Positions 6,873 to 12,792 of a DNA stretch of 12,792 nt are shown here, one piece after another. How positions within the stretch are numbered: position 1 is the stretch's first letter; the number at the start of each line of letters is the position of its first letter. Origin of the DNA: Thermodesulfobacteriaceae bacterium (lineage in GTDB: Bacteria > Desulfobacterota > Thermodesulfobacteria > Thermodesulfobacteriales > Thermodesulfobacteriaceae); NCBI GenBank assembly GCA_015494725.1, contig WGAR01000116.1:1-12792 (forward strand), given 5' to 3'. The notes below the pieces were generated by a model. The model was given only the letters and a program-made list of their open reading frames with translations, was not told the origin of the DNA and ran no database searches. Made by a program: the position numbers and the translations under genes.

Positions 6873-8038
6873 AACGGAAGGACCTGGTATATCGTTTGCT
6901 GGCGCATTTTCCGGACCTGCGCAAGAGCGATGTAGAACTCCTGGTAGGGGCCTTTTTTGAGGAGATGGTCCAGGCCCTCAGGGAGGCTCAGCGGATAGAG
7001 ATACGCGGTTTCGGTCGCTTCGAGGTTCACCAGGGAAAGGAAAGGATCTTCGTGAACCCCCAGAACCAGAAGGTCTATCATCTGCCGGGGAACAGGAGGC
7101 TGGTTTTTCGGGTGGGCAAGGACCTTGCGGAGCGACTCAATTCTCCGCCGCGAGCGGTGCTGGATCTGGGTACCCAGACCTTCCGGCTGGCTCTGGGCAA
7201 GATTCAGGGGGAACAGCTGCGGGTGATAGAAAAACGCCGGGAAAATGTCCGCCTGGGAGAGGGGCTCGAAAACGGTGTTATCTCGCCTCAGGCCATGGAA
7301 AGAGGTCTAAGAGTCCTCCGGGACTTTCGCGATCATCTGGCTGAACTGGAGGTGAACGAGATAAGGGCGGTGGGCACTGCGGTCTTCAGGGAGGCCCGCA
7401 ATGCCGGGGAATTCCTCTCCGAAGCCCGGGATCTCGGGTTTGAGGTGGAATTCATCTCCCCGGAGGAGGAGGCCGAGCTCGTGGCCCGGGGGGTGATCTC
7501 CGGGCTGAAGCTGGCAGGCTCCTTTTTTCTGGCGGACGTGGGAGGGGGAAGCACGGAGATTTCCTGGATTCATGAGGGACGGAGGGTATGGAGTGTGAGT
7601 CTTCCCCTGGGGGCGGTGCGTTTGCGGAATAGATTTATTCACTCCTATCCCCTCACCCGTAAGGAATACCATCAGCTTCGCACCCATGTGGCTCGTATCC
7701 TCTCCGAGGTGGAGTTTCCGGATTCCGGTGAGGTTCTGGTGGGCTGTGGCGGAAGCGCCAGCCTGGCGGCTTCCCTGGACCTGCACCTGAGCGTATATTT
7801 GCCGGAAAGGATTCACGGGCACAGGATCTCTCTTTCCCGTCTGGAGGAACTCACGGATTATCTCTGGGGCCTTCCCCTGCCTAAGATCCAACGCCTGCGC
7901 GGTATGGAACCCGGCAGGGAGGATATTGCCCTTCCCGGTCTCCTGATCTTTCAGGAACTGGCCCGCAGATTACGCCTTTCCGAAATGGTGGTCAGTGAAT
8001 GGGGCCTCCTGGAGGGGCTTCTCTTGTCTTGGAAATAA
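6869..8038 (+). CDS. Fusion protein: IHF-beta/HU DNA-binding domain + Ppx/GppA phosphatase
   Basis: One 389-residue frame with two recognisable parts. Residues 1-91 are an HU/IHF-type domain: RIEIRGFGRF at 42-51 and the DNA-kinking Pro64 in VNPQNQ fall at the same residue numbers as in E. coli IHF-beta, without gaps. Residues 96-389 are a short Ppx/GppA phosphatase: phosphate loop DLGTQTFR (99-106), VRLGEGLENG, VGTAVFREARN, the predicted catalytic Glu201 in SPEEEAEL, second phosphate loop DVGGGSTE (223-230), SLPLGAVRL and GCGGSAS. The HD-type C-terminal domains of long Ppx are absent. The link is only about four residues (SPPR). No Shine-Dalgarno sequence or start codon lies at the junction that would leave an intact phosphatase, so this is not two genes. 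The start ATG overlaps the sppA stop; the longer upstream frame runs through sppA and was discarded. Substrate (polyphosphate or pppGpp) cannot be told from sequence; DNA tethering is inferred. Confidence 0.85.
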   Translation: MKRKDLVYRLLAHFPDLRKSDVELLVGAFFEEMVQALREAQRIEIRGFGRFEVHQGKERIFVNPQNQKVYHLPGNRRLVFRVGKDLAERLNSPPRAVLDLGTQTFRLALGKIQGEQLRVIEKRRENVRLGEGLENGVISPQAMERGLRVLRDFRDHLAELEVNEIRAVGTAVFREARNAGEFLSEARDLGFEVEFISPEEEAELVARGVISGLKLAGSFFLADVGGGSTEISWIHEGRRVWSVSLPLGAVRLRNRFIHSYPLTRKEYHQLRTHVARILSEVEFPDSGEVLVGCGGSASLAASLDLHLSVYLPERIHGHRISLSRLEELTDYLWGLPLPKIQRLRGMEPGREDIALPGLLIFQELARRLRLSEMVVSEWGLLEGLLLSWK

Positions 8039-8050
8039 TTTTTGCGTATA

Positions 8051-8062
8051 AAGGAGGGAGGG
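8051..8062 (+). promoter_or_regulatory. Strong double Shine-Dalgarno of guaB
   Basis: AAGGAGGGAGGG contains two overlapping GGAGG cores, 8 and 4 nt before ATG 8066. It fixes that ATG as start rather than the in-frame TTG at 8042, which lies upstream of it. Confidence 0.75.
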
Positions 8063-8065
8063 TTT

Positions 8066-9541
8066 ATGCTGTCGTTTCCGGTAGAAGAGGCCTATACTTT
8101 TGACGATCTGCTCCTTGTTCCCAATTATTCCGAGGTCCTCCCCAAGGATGTGGATGTATCCACCTATATCACCCCCAAGATCAAGCTAAACATTCCCATC
8201 CTCTCGGCGGCCATGGATACGGTGACCGAGGCCAGGATGGCCATAAGTATGGCCCGGGAAGGGGGGATAGGGATCATTCACCGCAACATGACCATCGAGG
8301 AACAGTGTCGGGAGGTGGAAAAAGTCAAGAAGTCCGAAAGCGGGATGATCCTGGATCCGGTCACCGTGGGGCCGGAAACCCCTATCCGCGAGGTATTGCG
8401 GCTGATGGAGGAGTATCGAATTTCCGGGATACCGGTGGTGGAAGGGCCCCGGAAAAAGCTTCTGGGTATCGTTACCAACCGGGACCTTCGTTTTGAAACC
8501 GCGCTGGATCGTCCGGTAAAGGAGGTTATGACCCGCGAGAATCTTGTCACCGCTCCTCCGGGGGTGACTCTGGAAGAGGCCAAGAAGATCCTGCACGAAC
8601 GTCGTATAGAGAAGTTATTGATCGTGGATGAAGATTTCTGTCTCAAGGGGCTCATTACCATCAAGGATATCGAAAAGATTCGCAAGTATCCGCATGCCTG
8701 CAAGGACGAATGGGGGCGTCTGAGGGTGGGAGCCGCGGTGGGAGTGGGGCCGGAACGACTGGCCCATGTGGAGGCCCTGCTCAGGGTGGGCTGCGATGTA
8801 ATCGTGGTGGATGTGGCTCACGGACATTCCAAGAACGTGATAGAAACCATCCGGGATATCAAGGCCCATTTCCCCGAGGCCCAGGTTATTGCCGGAAACG
8901 TGGCCACCGCTGAAGGAGCGGAGGACTTGATTAAGGCCGGGGCCGACGGTATAAAGGTAGGAGTGGGGCCGGGGTCTATCTGTACCACCCGGATCGTGTC
9001 CGGGGTGGGGGTTCCTCAGGCTACAGCTATACATCAGTGTGCACAGGTGGCGGACAGATACGGAATACCGGTTATAGCCGACGGAGGGATTAAGTTTTCC
9101 GGAGATATTGTGAAGGCCATAGGCGTGGGGGCTCATGCGGTGATGATCGGGAGTCTTTTGGCCGGAACCGAGGAGGCTCCGGGGGAGACCATCCTTTATG
9201 AAGGGCGCACCTACAAAATCTATCGGGGAATGGGATCCCTGGGGGCCATGATGGATGGTCAGGCCGCCCGGGAGCGCTATGGTCAGTCCTCCACCGAGCC
9301 GGCCAAGTTCGTTCCCGAAGGAATAGAAGGTCGTGTTCCCTATCGCGGGCCGGTATCCAATATGATCTTCCAGCTGGTGGGGGGGTTGCGTTCCGGCATG
9401 GGGTACTGCGGCTGCCGAACCATAGAAGAATTGCGGCGCAAGGCCCGGTTTGTGAAGATTACCATGGCTGGTCTGCGGGAAAGCCATGTGCATGATGTAA
9501 CCATCATGAAGGAAGCCCCCAATTACTGGATAGGAAGATAA
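8066..9541 (+). CDS. guaB: Inosine-5'-monophosphate dehydrogenase
   Basis: A 491-residue cytoplasmic enzyme oxidising IMP to XMP with NAD+, the committed step of GMP synthesis; full length for the family. Visible: N-terminal YTFDDLLLVPNYSEVLP, barrel start SAAMDTVTEARMA, a CBS-domain pair at about residues 95-215 (regulatory Bateman module), VDVAHGHS, the active loop GVGPGSICTTRIVSGVGVPQ with nucleophile Cys306, ADGGIKFSGDIVKAIGVGAHAVMIG, the IMP-site YRGMGSLGAM and the flap with RYGQ. The start is set by the double Shine-Dalgarno just upstream. It lies 27 nt after the phosphatase fusion, and pilC begins on the base after its stop. GuaB next to a Ppx/GppA-type domain is suggestive because guanine nucleotide synthesis and (p)ppGpp are linked, but this is only context. 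Confidence 0.97.
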   Translation: MLSFPVEEAYTFDDLLLVPNYSEVLPKDVDVSTYITPKIKLNIPILSAAMDTVTEARMAISMAREGGIGIIHRNMTIEEQCREVEKVKKSESGMILDPVTVGPETPIREVLRLMEEYRISGIPVVEGPRKKLLGIVTNRDLRFETALDRPVKEVMTRENLVTAPPGVTLEEAKKILHERRIEKLLIVDEDFCLKGLITIKDIEKIRKYPHACKDEWGRLRVGAAVGVGPERLAHVEALLRVGCDVIVVDVAHGHSKNVIETIRDIKAHFPEAQVIAGNVATAEGAEDLIKAGADGIKVGVGPGSICTTRIVSGVGVPQATAIHQCAQVADRYGIPVIADGGIKFSGDIVKAIGVGAHAVMIGSLLAGTEEAPGETILYEGRTYKIYRGMGSLGAMMDGQAARERYGQSSTEPAKFVPEGIEGRVPYRGPVSNMIFQLVGGLRSGMGYCGCRTIEELRRKARFVKITMAGLRESHVHDVTIMKEAPNYWIGR

Positions 9542-10747
9542 ATGCCCATCTATCAATGGGTAGGGAAGACTCTTTCGGGTGAGGTCCGCCGGGGCGAAAT
9601 GGAGGCCCCGGACGTAAAGATTGTCGAGGCCAGGCTGCGGCGTCTTCAGGTCATCCCCATCAAGATCACCGAGCGTAAACAATCCGTACTGGCGCGGTTC
9701 CAGCGCAAGAAGGTGGGCGGTAAGGAGCTTACCATCTTTACCCGCCAGCTGGCCACCATGTTGGAATCCGGTCTTCCCCTGGTGCAGGCCCTGGAAGCCC
9801 TTTCCAGTCAGCAGAAAAATCCCTATTTCCAGGAGGTTATTCGTAAGATCAAAACCTCGGTGGAGGGAGGAAGCAGTTTCGCCGAGGCCCTGCGCGAATT
9901 CCCCAAGGTATTTGACGAACTCTATATCCAGATGGTGAACGCCGGGGAGGCCGGAGGAAATCTGGACAGTATCCTCAAACGTCTGGCCACCTACCAGGAA
10001 AAGATCCTGGCCCTCAAGTCCAAGATCAAACATGCCATGATGTATCCGGTGGTCATTATCCTGGTGACCATCGTGGTCCTTTCCATCATCATGGTTTTCG
10101 TCATTCCCAAGTTTGCCCAGATGTTTGCGGAGGCCGGGCAGGCTCTGCCCCTGCCCACCCAGATCGTGATCGCAGCCAGTAACCTGACCAAGCGGTTCTT
10201 TCCCTTCTTTGTGCTGGGGGTGGTGGGTCTGATCTTTCTGATCAAACAGATCTACCGCACGGAAAAAGGCCGTTACCAGATAGACAAGCTCCTTTTGCGA
10301 TTGCCGGTTTTCGGGGAATTGCTCCACAAGTCAGCCATTGCTCGCCTGACCAGGACCCTGAGCAGTCTTATTGCCAGCGGGGTTCCCCTTCTGCAGGGCC
10401 TTTCCATTGCGGGTAAGGTCTCCGGGAACAGGGTTATTGAAAGGGTGGTGGAGGAGGTGCGGTTGAGTGTGTCCGAGGGGCAATCCATTGCCGAACCCAT
10501 GGCCATAAGCGGCTATTTCCCCCACATGGTCACCCAGATGGTAGCCGTGGGAGAGGCCACCGGGGCCCTGGAACAGATGCTGGATAAGGTAGCGGATTTT
10601 TACGAGGATGAGGTGGATCGAACCGTGGATACCCTTTCCACCCTTATAGAACCGGTATTGATCGTTTTCCTGGGAGGGATTATCGGGAGCATTATCATTT
10701 CGCTCTATTTACCTATCTTTAAACTGGCCAGTGTAGCCGGGGGTTAA
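9542..10747 (+). CDS. pilC: PilC/GspF-family type IV pilus or type II secretion inner-membrane protein
   Basis: A 401-residue polytopic platform protein that works with a PilB/GspE ATPase to assemble pilin or pseudopilin fibres. Two T2SSF repeats are visible: TIFTRQLATMLESGLPLVQALEAL (about 61-85) and its partner RLTRTLSSLIASGVPLLQGLSIA (about 265-288), each followed by EGGSSFAEAL or EGQSIAEPM and a conserved VNAGEAGGNLD or VAVGEATGALEQ. Three hydrophobic segments lie near 167-190, 219-238 and 372-393. The length is normal for PilC (about 400). It starts directly after the guaB stop with AGGA (9532-9535) 6 nt upstream, and its stop shares bases with the convergent dnaJ stop. No other pilus gene lies in the window, so pilC versus gspF cannot be settled; the N-terminal YQWVGKTLSGEVRRGE favours PilC. 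Confidence 0.88.
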   Translation: MPIYQWVGKTLSGEVRRGEMEAPDVKIVEARLRRLQVIPIKITERKQSVLARFQRKKVGGKELTIFTRQLATMLESGLPLVQALEALSSQQKNPYFQEVIRKIKTSVEGGSSFAEALREFPKVFDELYIQMVNAGEAGGNLDSILKRLATYQEKILALKSKIKHAMMYPVVIILVTIVVLSIIMVFVIPKFAQMFAEAGQALPLPTQIVIAASNLTKRFFPFFVLGVVGLIFLIKQIYRTEKGRYQIDKLLLRLPVFGELLHKSAIARLTRTLSSLIASGVPLLQGLSIAGKVSGNRVIERVVEEVRLSVSEGQSIAEPMAISGYFPHMVTQMVAVGEATGALEQMLDKVADFYEDEVDRTVDTLSTLIEPVLIVFLGGIIGSIIISLYLPIFKLASVAGG

Positions 10748-11679
10748 AGCCCGGTTTCCCGGAGGGCTTCCAGCAATTCGCGCTGTTTCCGGGTCAAACG
10801 TTTGGGGATAATGGGTTCCACCTTTACATAAAGGTCTCCGGTGTGTCCGTTGCGGTCCGGAAGTCCCAGGCCCCGCAGCCGCAGACGGGTCCCGGGAGAG
10901 GTGCCGGGAGGAATTTTCACCCGGATCTTTTTGCCCTCCGGGGTCTCGATCTCGGTCTCTCCCCCCAGAATGAGGGTGGTAAAGGGGACTTTCTGGGTGG
11001 TGACCAGGTCCGATCCCTCCACCTGGAAACGGGGGTGGGGCTGGATCCGGATCCGGAGAAAGAGGTCTTTTCTTTTACCATCCGGGCCCAGAGGGCCTTT
11101 GGCCACCAGCCTTAGTTTCTGCCCCTCTTTCACTCCCGGGGGAATCTTGACCTTTACCCTTTCGGGGCGGCCCAGCGGGGCCACCATCAGGACCTTTTCC
11201 GTGCCCTGGCGGGCTTCCTCCAGGGTGAGGGGGAGGTCCAGGATCATTTCCTCGGAAACCCCTCCTGGCTCGTGAAACTCCTCCCTGGCGGTATCGAAGA
11301 GATGACTGAAGAGTCTGGAAAGATCTATGGTGAACCCCCGGGAACGCCCTCCTCCCCCGAAGTGGAAGAAACGGCCCAGATCGAACTCTATGCCCAGATC
11401 CCGGAAGAGGTTTTCGAAATTGAACCCCCGGAAGATGTCCTCCTGGGTGTAGCGCTTTTCGAATTCGGCGGAACCGAAGAGATCGTACTGGCGGCGTTTT
11501 TCCGGGTCGGAAAGGACCGCGTAGGCCTCGTTGATCTCCTTGAATTTTTCCTCGGCTTCTTTATTTCCGCGGTTGCGGTCGGGATGATACTTCAGGGCCA
11601 GGCGCCGGTAGGCCCGCTTGATCTCCTCCTGCGAGGCGTCTCTGGGTACTCCCAGAATCTTATAGTAATCCTTGGGCAT
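10744..11679 (-). CDS. DnaJ-like co-chaperone without zinc finger (CbpA/class B type)
   Basis: A 311-residue J-domain protein that should stimulate DnaK ATPase and present clients. The J domain occupies residues 1-67, with DYYKILGV and the HPD triad at 32-34 (LKYHPDRNRG). A Phe/Gly-rich linker (about 80-120, FHFGGGGRSRGF) follows, then two beta-rich C-terminal domains: IPPGVKEGQKLRLVAKG in the first and ETPEGKKIRVKIPPGTSPGTRLRLRG plus GDLYVKVEPIIP in the second. The protein has no cysteine at all, so the CxxCxGxG zinc-finger region of true DnaJ is missing; it resembles CbpA. The start ATG at 11677-11679 has no obvious Shine-Dalgarno. Its stop overlaps the convergent pilC stop in a shared TTAA (10744-10747). 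Regulation may involve the hairpin element upstream. Confidence 0.9.
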   Translation of the reverse strand: MPKDYYKILGVPRDASQEEIKRAYRRLALKYHPDRNRGNKEAEEKFKEINEAYAVLSDPEKRRQYDLFGSAEFEKRYTQEDIFRGFNFENLFRDLGIEFDLGRFFHFGGGGRSRGFTIDLSRLFSHLFDTAREEFHEPGGVSEEMILDLPLTLEEARQGTEKVLMVAPLGRPERVKVKIPPGVKEGQKLRLVAKGPLGPDGKRKDLFLRIRIQPHPRFQVEGSDLVTTQKVPFTTLILGGETEIETPEGKKIRVKIPPGTSPGTRLRLRGLGLPDRNGHTGDLYVKVEPIIPKRLTRKQRELLEALRETGL

Positions 11680-11685
11680 GGCTAA

Positions 11686-11714
11686 AAGGTAAAAAGGGCT
11701 TTTTCTTCCGTCAA
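11686..11714 (-). promoter_or_regulatory. Weak candidate dnaJ promoter
   Basis: On the minus strand TTGACG (11709-11714) and TACCTT (11686-11691) stand 17 nt apart. The -35 is good (5 of 6) and the -10 poor (3 of 6). A transcript would start at or next to the ATG. An inverted repeat AAAAAG-CC-CTTTTT (11691-11704) fills the spacer. No heat-shock sigma-32 consensus was recognised. Confidence 0.3.
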
Positions 11715-11727
11715 GAAACTACAAGGC

Positions 11728-11807
11728 GGCTCTCCGAGGGTTAAGGGGGGTGGAGGTGGGTATCGTCTGAGGGTAGAGACGATGAGGGGGGCTTCCCTCG
11801 GAGAGCC
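11728..11807 (-). repeat. 80-bp nested inverted-repeat element between resB-like gene and dnaJ
   Basis: Two perfect 13-bp arms, GGCTCTCCGAGGG (11728-11740) and CCCTCGGAGAGCC (11795-11807), enclose 54 bp. Inside them is a second perfect 7-bp inverted repeat, ATCGTCT (11762-11768) and AGACGAT (11777-11783), with an 8-nt loop. The rest of the interior is strongly G-rich on the + strand (C-rich on the minus strand). As minus-strand RNA it would form a two-level hairpin in the 132-nt gap before dnaJ. The 5'-arm GAGGG could instead pair with either of two inner CCCTC copies, so alternative folds exist. No T-run follows on either strand, so it is not a classic terminator, and no direct repeats flank it. 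Function is unknown; options are a regulatory leader, an RNA stability or processing hairpin, or a miniature repeat. Confidence 0.6.
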
Positions 11808-11811
11808 TCTA

Positions 11812-12792
11812 TTAAGTTAATCCACTTTGGAGTTTCGTCAAGAGGTGTTCCAGTTCCCGCTTGAGATCGTCCCGGTAGCGTTTGCTGTAGCCTCCCACGA
11901 TGACCCGGGTCTTCTTCTCCCCCACGGGTTCCACGTACACCCAGATCCGGCGATGGGTAAAGAAGAAGGCCACAAAGACCCCCAGGATCATCAATATGCA
12001 ACCCGCATATACCAGGAAGGCCCCGGGATCCTTACGCACCTGAAGCCCGCTCATGAAGAGGGGTTTTATGGCCACCAGGGAAAGGGACAGGGTCTCCGGG
12101 GAAAGGGTAATCTGTTCCTTGTGACCCTCGACAAGCCACATCATGCGCGGGGGCTGGTCGTCCTTGGAAAGCCAGATCTGAGCCATGCGAAAACCGTGCG
12201 CCTGGGCGTACCGGATGAGACCCAGGGTGAGTTTTTCCTCCGGCCAGCGGCCATCCTGAAAGGGTTTGATCCATACCTCCTTGACCTTGTTCCCCTTTTC
12301 GATGCGAACCTTGAGGGCCGCATACTCCTGATAGGAGGCCTGGTAGAACTTGATCCCCCGATATTGAAGGGGATGGTTGACCCGGATCAGATAATCAAAG
12401 CTGCGTGAGCCGTCCAGGACCTTTACGTAGGAACGATAATCTCGGGGGATGCCGTTGGGATAGAATTCTATCTCGAATTTTTCCAGTTTTATCTTGAAGG
12501 GAAGGGAGATGAATCCTTTCTTGTGCCGGAAGGGGAAGACCTTGTTGGAGGTCTCTCCCTCCAGAAGACTCATCGACCCCCGATATCCGAAGAGGGCTCC
12601 GATAAGGGCTCCGGCCACGATGAGGAGGATCGAACCATGCACAAAATAGACCGCGAAGTAACTCCATCGATAACGGTCCCGAACCCCCAGCTCCCCTTTT
12701 CCGAATTTCCGGAAGAGGAAACCCTCCAGTCGGGAACGGATGGTTTCCGGGGCTTCCGGAATTTCGGCCTTTTGCGCCAGGGGCAAACGTTC
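11812..12792 (-). CDS. ResB/Ccs1-like cytochrome c biogenesis protein, 5' partial
   Basis: The frame is open from the right edge and ends at TAA 11812-11814, giving 326 visible residues. A membrane segment RWSYFAVYFVHGSILLIVAGALIGALFGYRG carries the His conserved in ResB/Ccs1. It is followed by a large extracytoplasmic beta-rich domain (IKLEKFEIEFYPNG, RDYRSYVKVLDG, VNHPLQYRGIKFYQASY), then a final membrane segment AFLVYAGCILMILGVFVAFFF and a basic cytoplasmic tail. In system II, ResB with CcsA/ResC carries heme across the membrane and attaches it to apocytochrome c. ResB proteins usually have four membrane segments; the first two are missing because the gene continues beyond the window. The TTG at 12784-12786 is simply a Leu codon inside the gene, since coding sequence continues upstream. 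A c-type cytochrome respiratory chain in the host follows from this. Confidence 0.88.
   Translation of the reverse strand, partial: ERLPLAQKAEIPEAPETIRSRLEGFLFRKFGKGELGVRDRYRWSYFAVYFVHGSILLIVAGALIGALFGYRGSMSLLEGETSNKVFPFRHKKGFISLPFKIKLEKFEIEFYPNGIPRDYRSYVKVLDGSRSFDYLIRVNHPLQYRGIKFYQASYQEYAALKVRIEKGNKVKEVWIKPFQDGRWPEEKLTLGLIRYAQAHGFRMAQIWLSKDDQPPRMMWLVEGHKEQITLSPETLSLSLVAIKPLFMSGLQVRKDPGAFLVYAGCILMILGVFVAFFFTHRRIWVYVEPVGEKKTRVIVGGYSKRYRDDLKRELEHLLTKLQSGLT

Noticed and set aside
8024..8052. Promoter-like pair TTGTCT / TATAAA with 17-nt spacing before guaB
   Set aside because: Transcription would begin near 8059 and remove most of the guaB Shine-Dalgarno, so it is probably chance in an AT-rich junction.
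8615..10327. Long minus-strand open frame (570 codons) opposite guaB and pilC
   Set aside because: Same kind of antisense shadow: low-complexity His/Gly/Pro-rich product, no ribosome site, and both + strand genes are certain.
11728..11807. The inverted-repeat element as an insertion-sequence remnant or MITE
   Set aside because: No flanking target-site duplication and no second copy in the window; a genome-wide search would be needed to revive this idea.
11741..12001. Minus-strand 86-codon ORF crossing the hairpin element and the resB-like 3' end
   Set aside because: It is out of frame with the clear ResB-like sequence, has no motifs, and runs through the structured repeat.

Overview
The window looks like chromosomal core DNA of a GC-rich, probably thermophilic and anaerobic bacterium, most likely of the Thermodesulfobacteriota or a related desulfo-lineage. 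This is inferred from protein style (charged, Cys-poor, Leu/Val/Glu-rich), from the two-gene SufC/SufB-like iron-sulfur pair, and from the order cmk-rpsA-sppA-IHF. No rRNA or database search was available to fix the taxonomy. There are no tRNA or rRNA genes, CRISPR arrays, insertion sequences or clear signs of recent transfer.

Layout. (1) At 1-305 lies the end of a small glycogen-binding (CBM48/isoamylase N-terminal-like) protein. (2) From about 372 to 10747 nine tightly packed genes run on the + strand: smsC/sufC, smsB/sufB-like, hisC, cmk, rpsA, sppA, an IHF-beta/HU domain fused to a Ppx/GppA phosphatase, guaB, and a pilC-type inner-membrane protein. Overlaps (25 nt, ATGA, ATGA) and zero-length junctions suggest co-transcription and translational coupling. 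Promoter-like sequences are visible before smsC and before rpsA. (3) On the - strand, convergent with pilC and sharing its stop codon bases, is a zinc-finger-less DnaJ/CbpA-type co-chaperone. Upstream of it are an 80-bp nested inverted-repeat element and the end of a ResB/Ccs1-like cytochrome c biogenesis gene that runs off the window.

How the genes work together. SmsC/SmsB would form a minimal ATPase-scaffold system for Fe-S cluster assembly. HisC-Cmk-RpsA resembles the aromatic/histidine-cmk-rpsA supraoperon known from Proteobacteria. RpsA, the IHF domain, the Ppx/GppA domain and GuaB link translation, nucleoid structure, polyphosphate or (p)ppGpp turnover, and guanine nucleotide synthesis.

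The items most worth a second look are the IHF-Ppx/GppA fusion, the structured element before dnaJ, and the Fe-S pair without a desulfurase. Start codons for several genes were moved downstream of the longest possible reading frame because Shine-Dalgarno spacing supports the later codon; this is explained in each entry.
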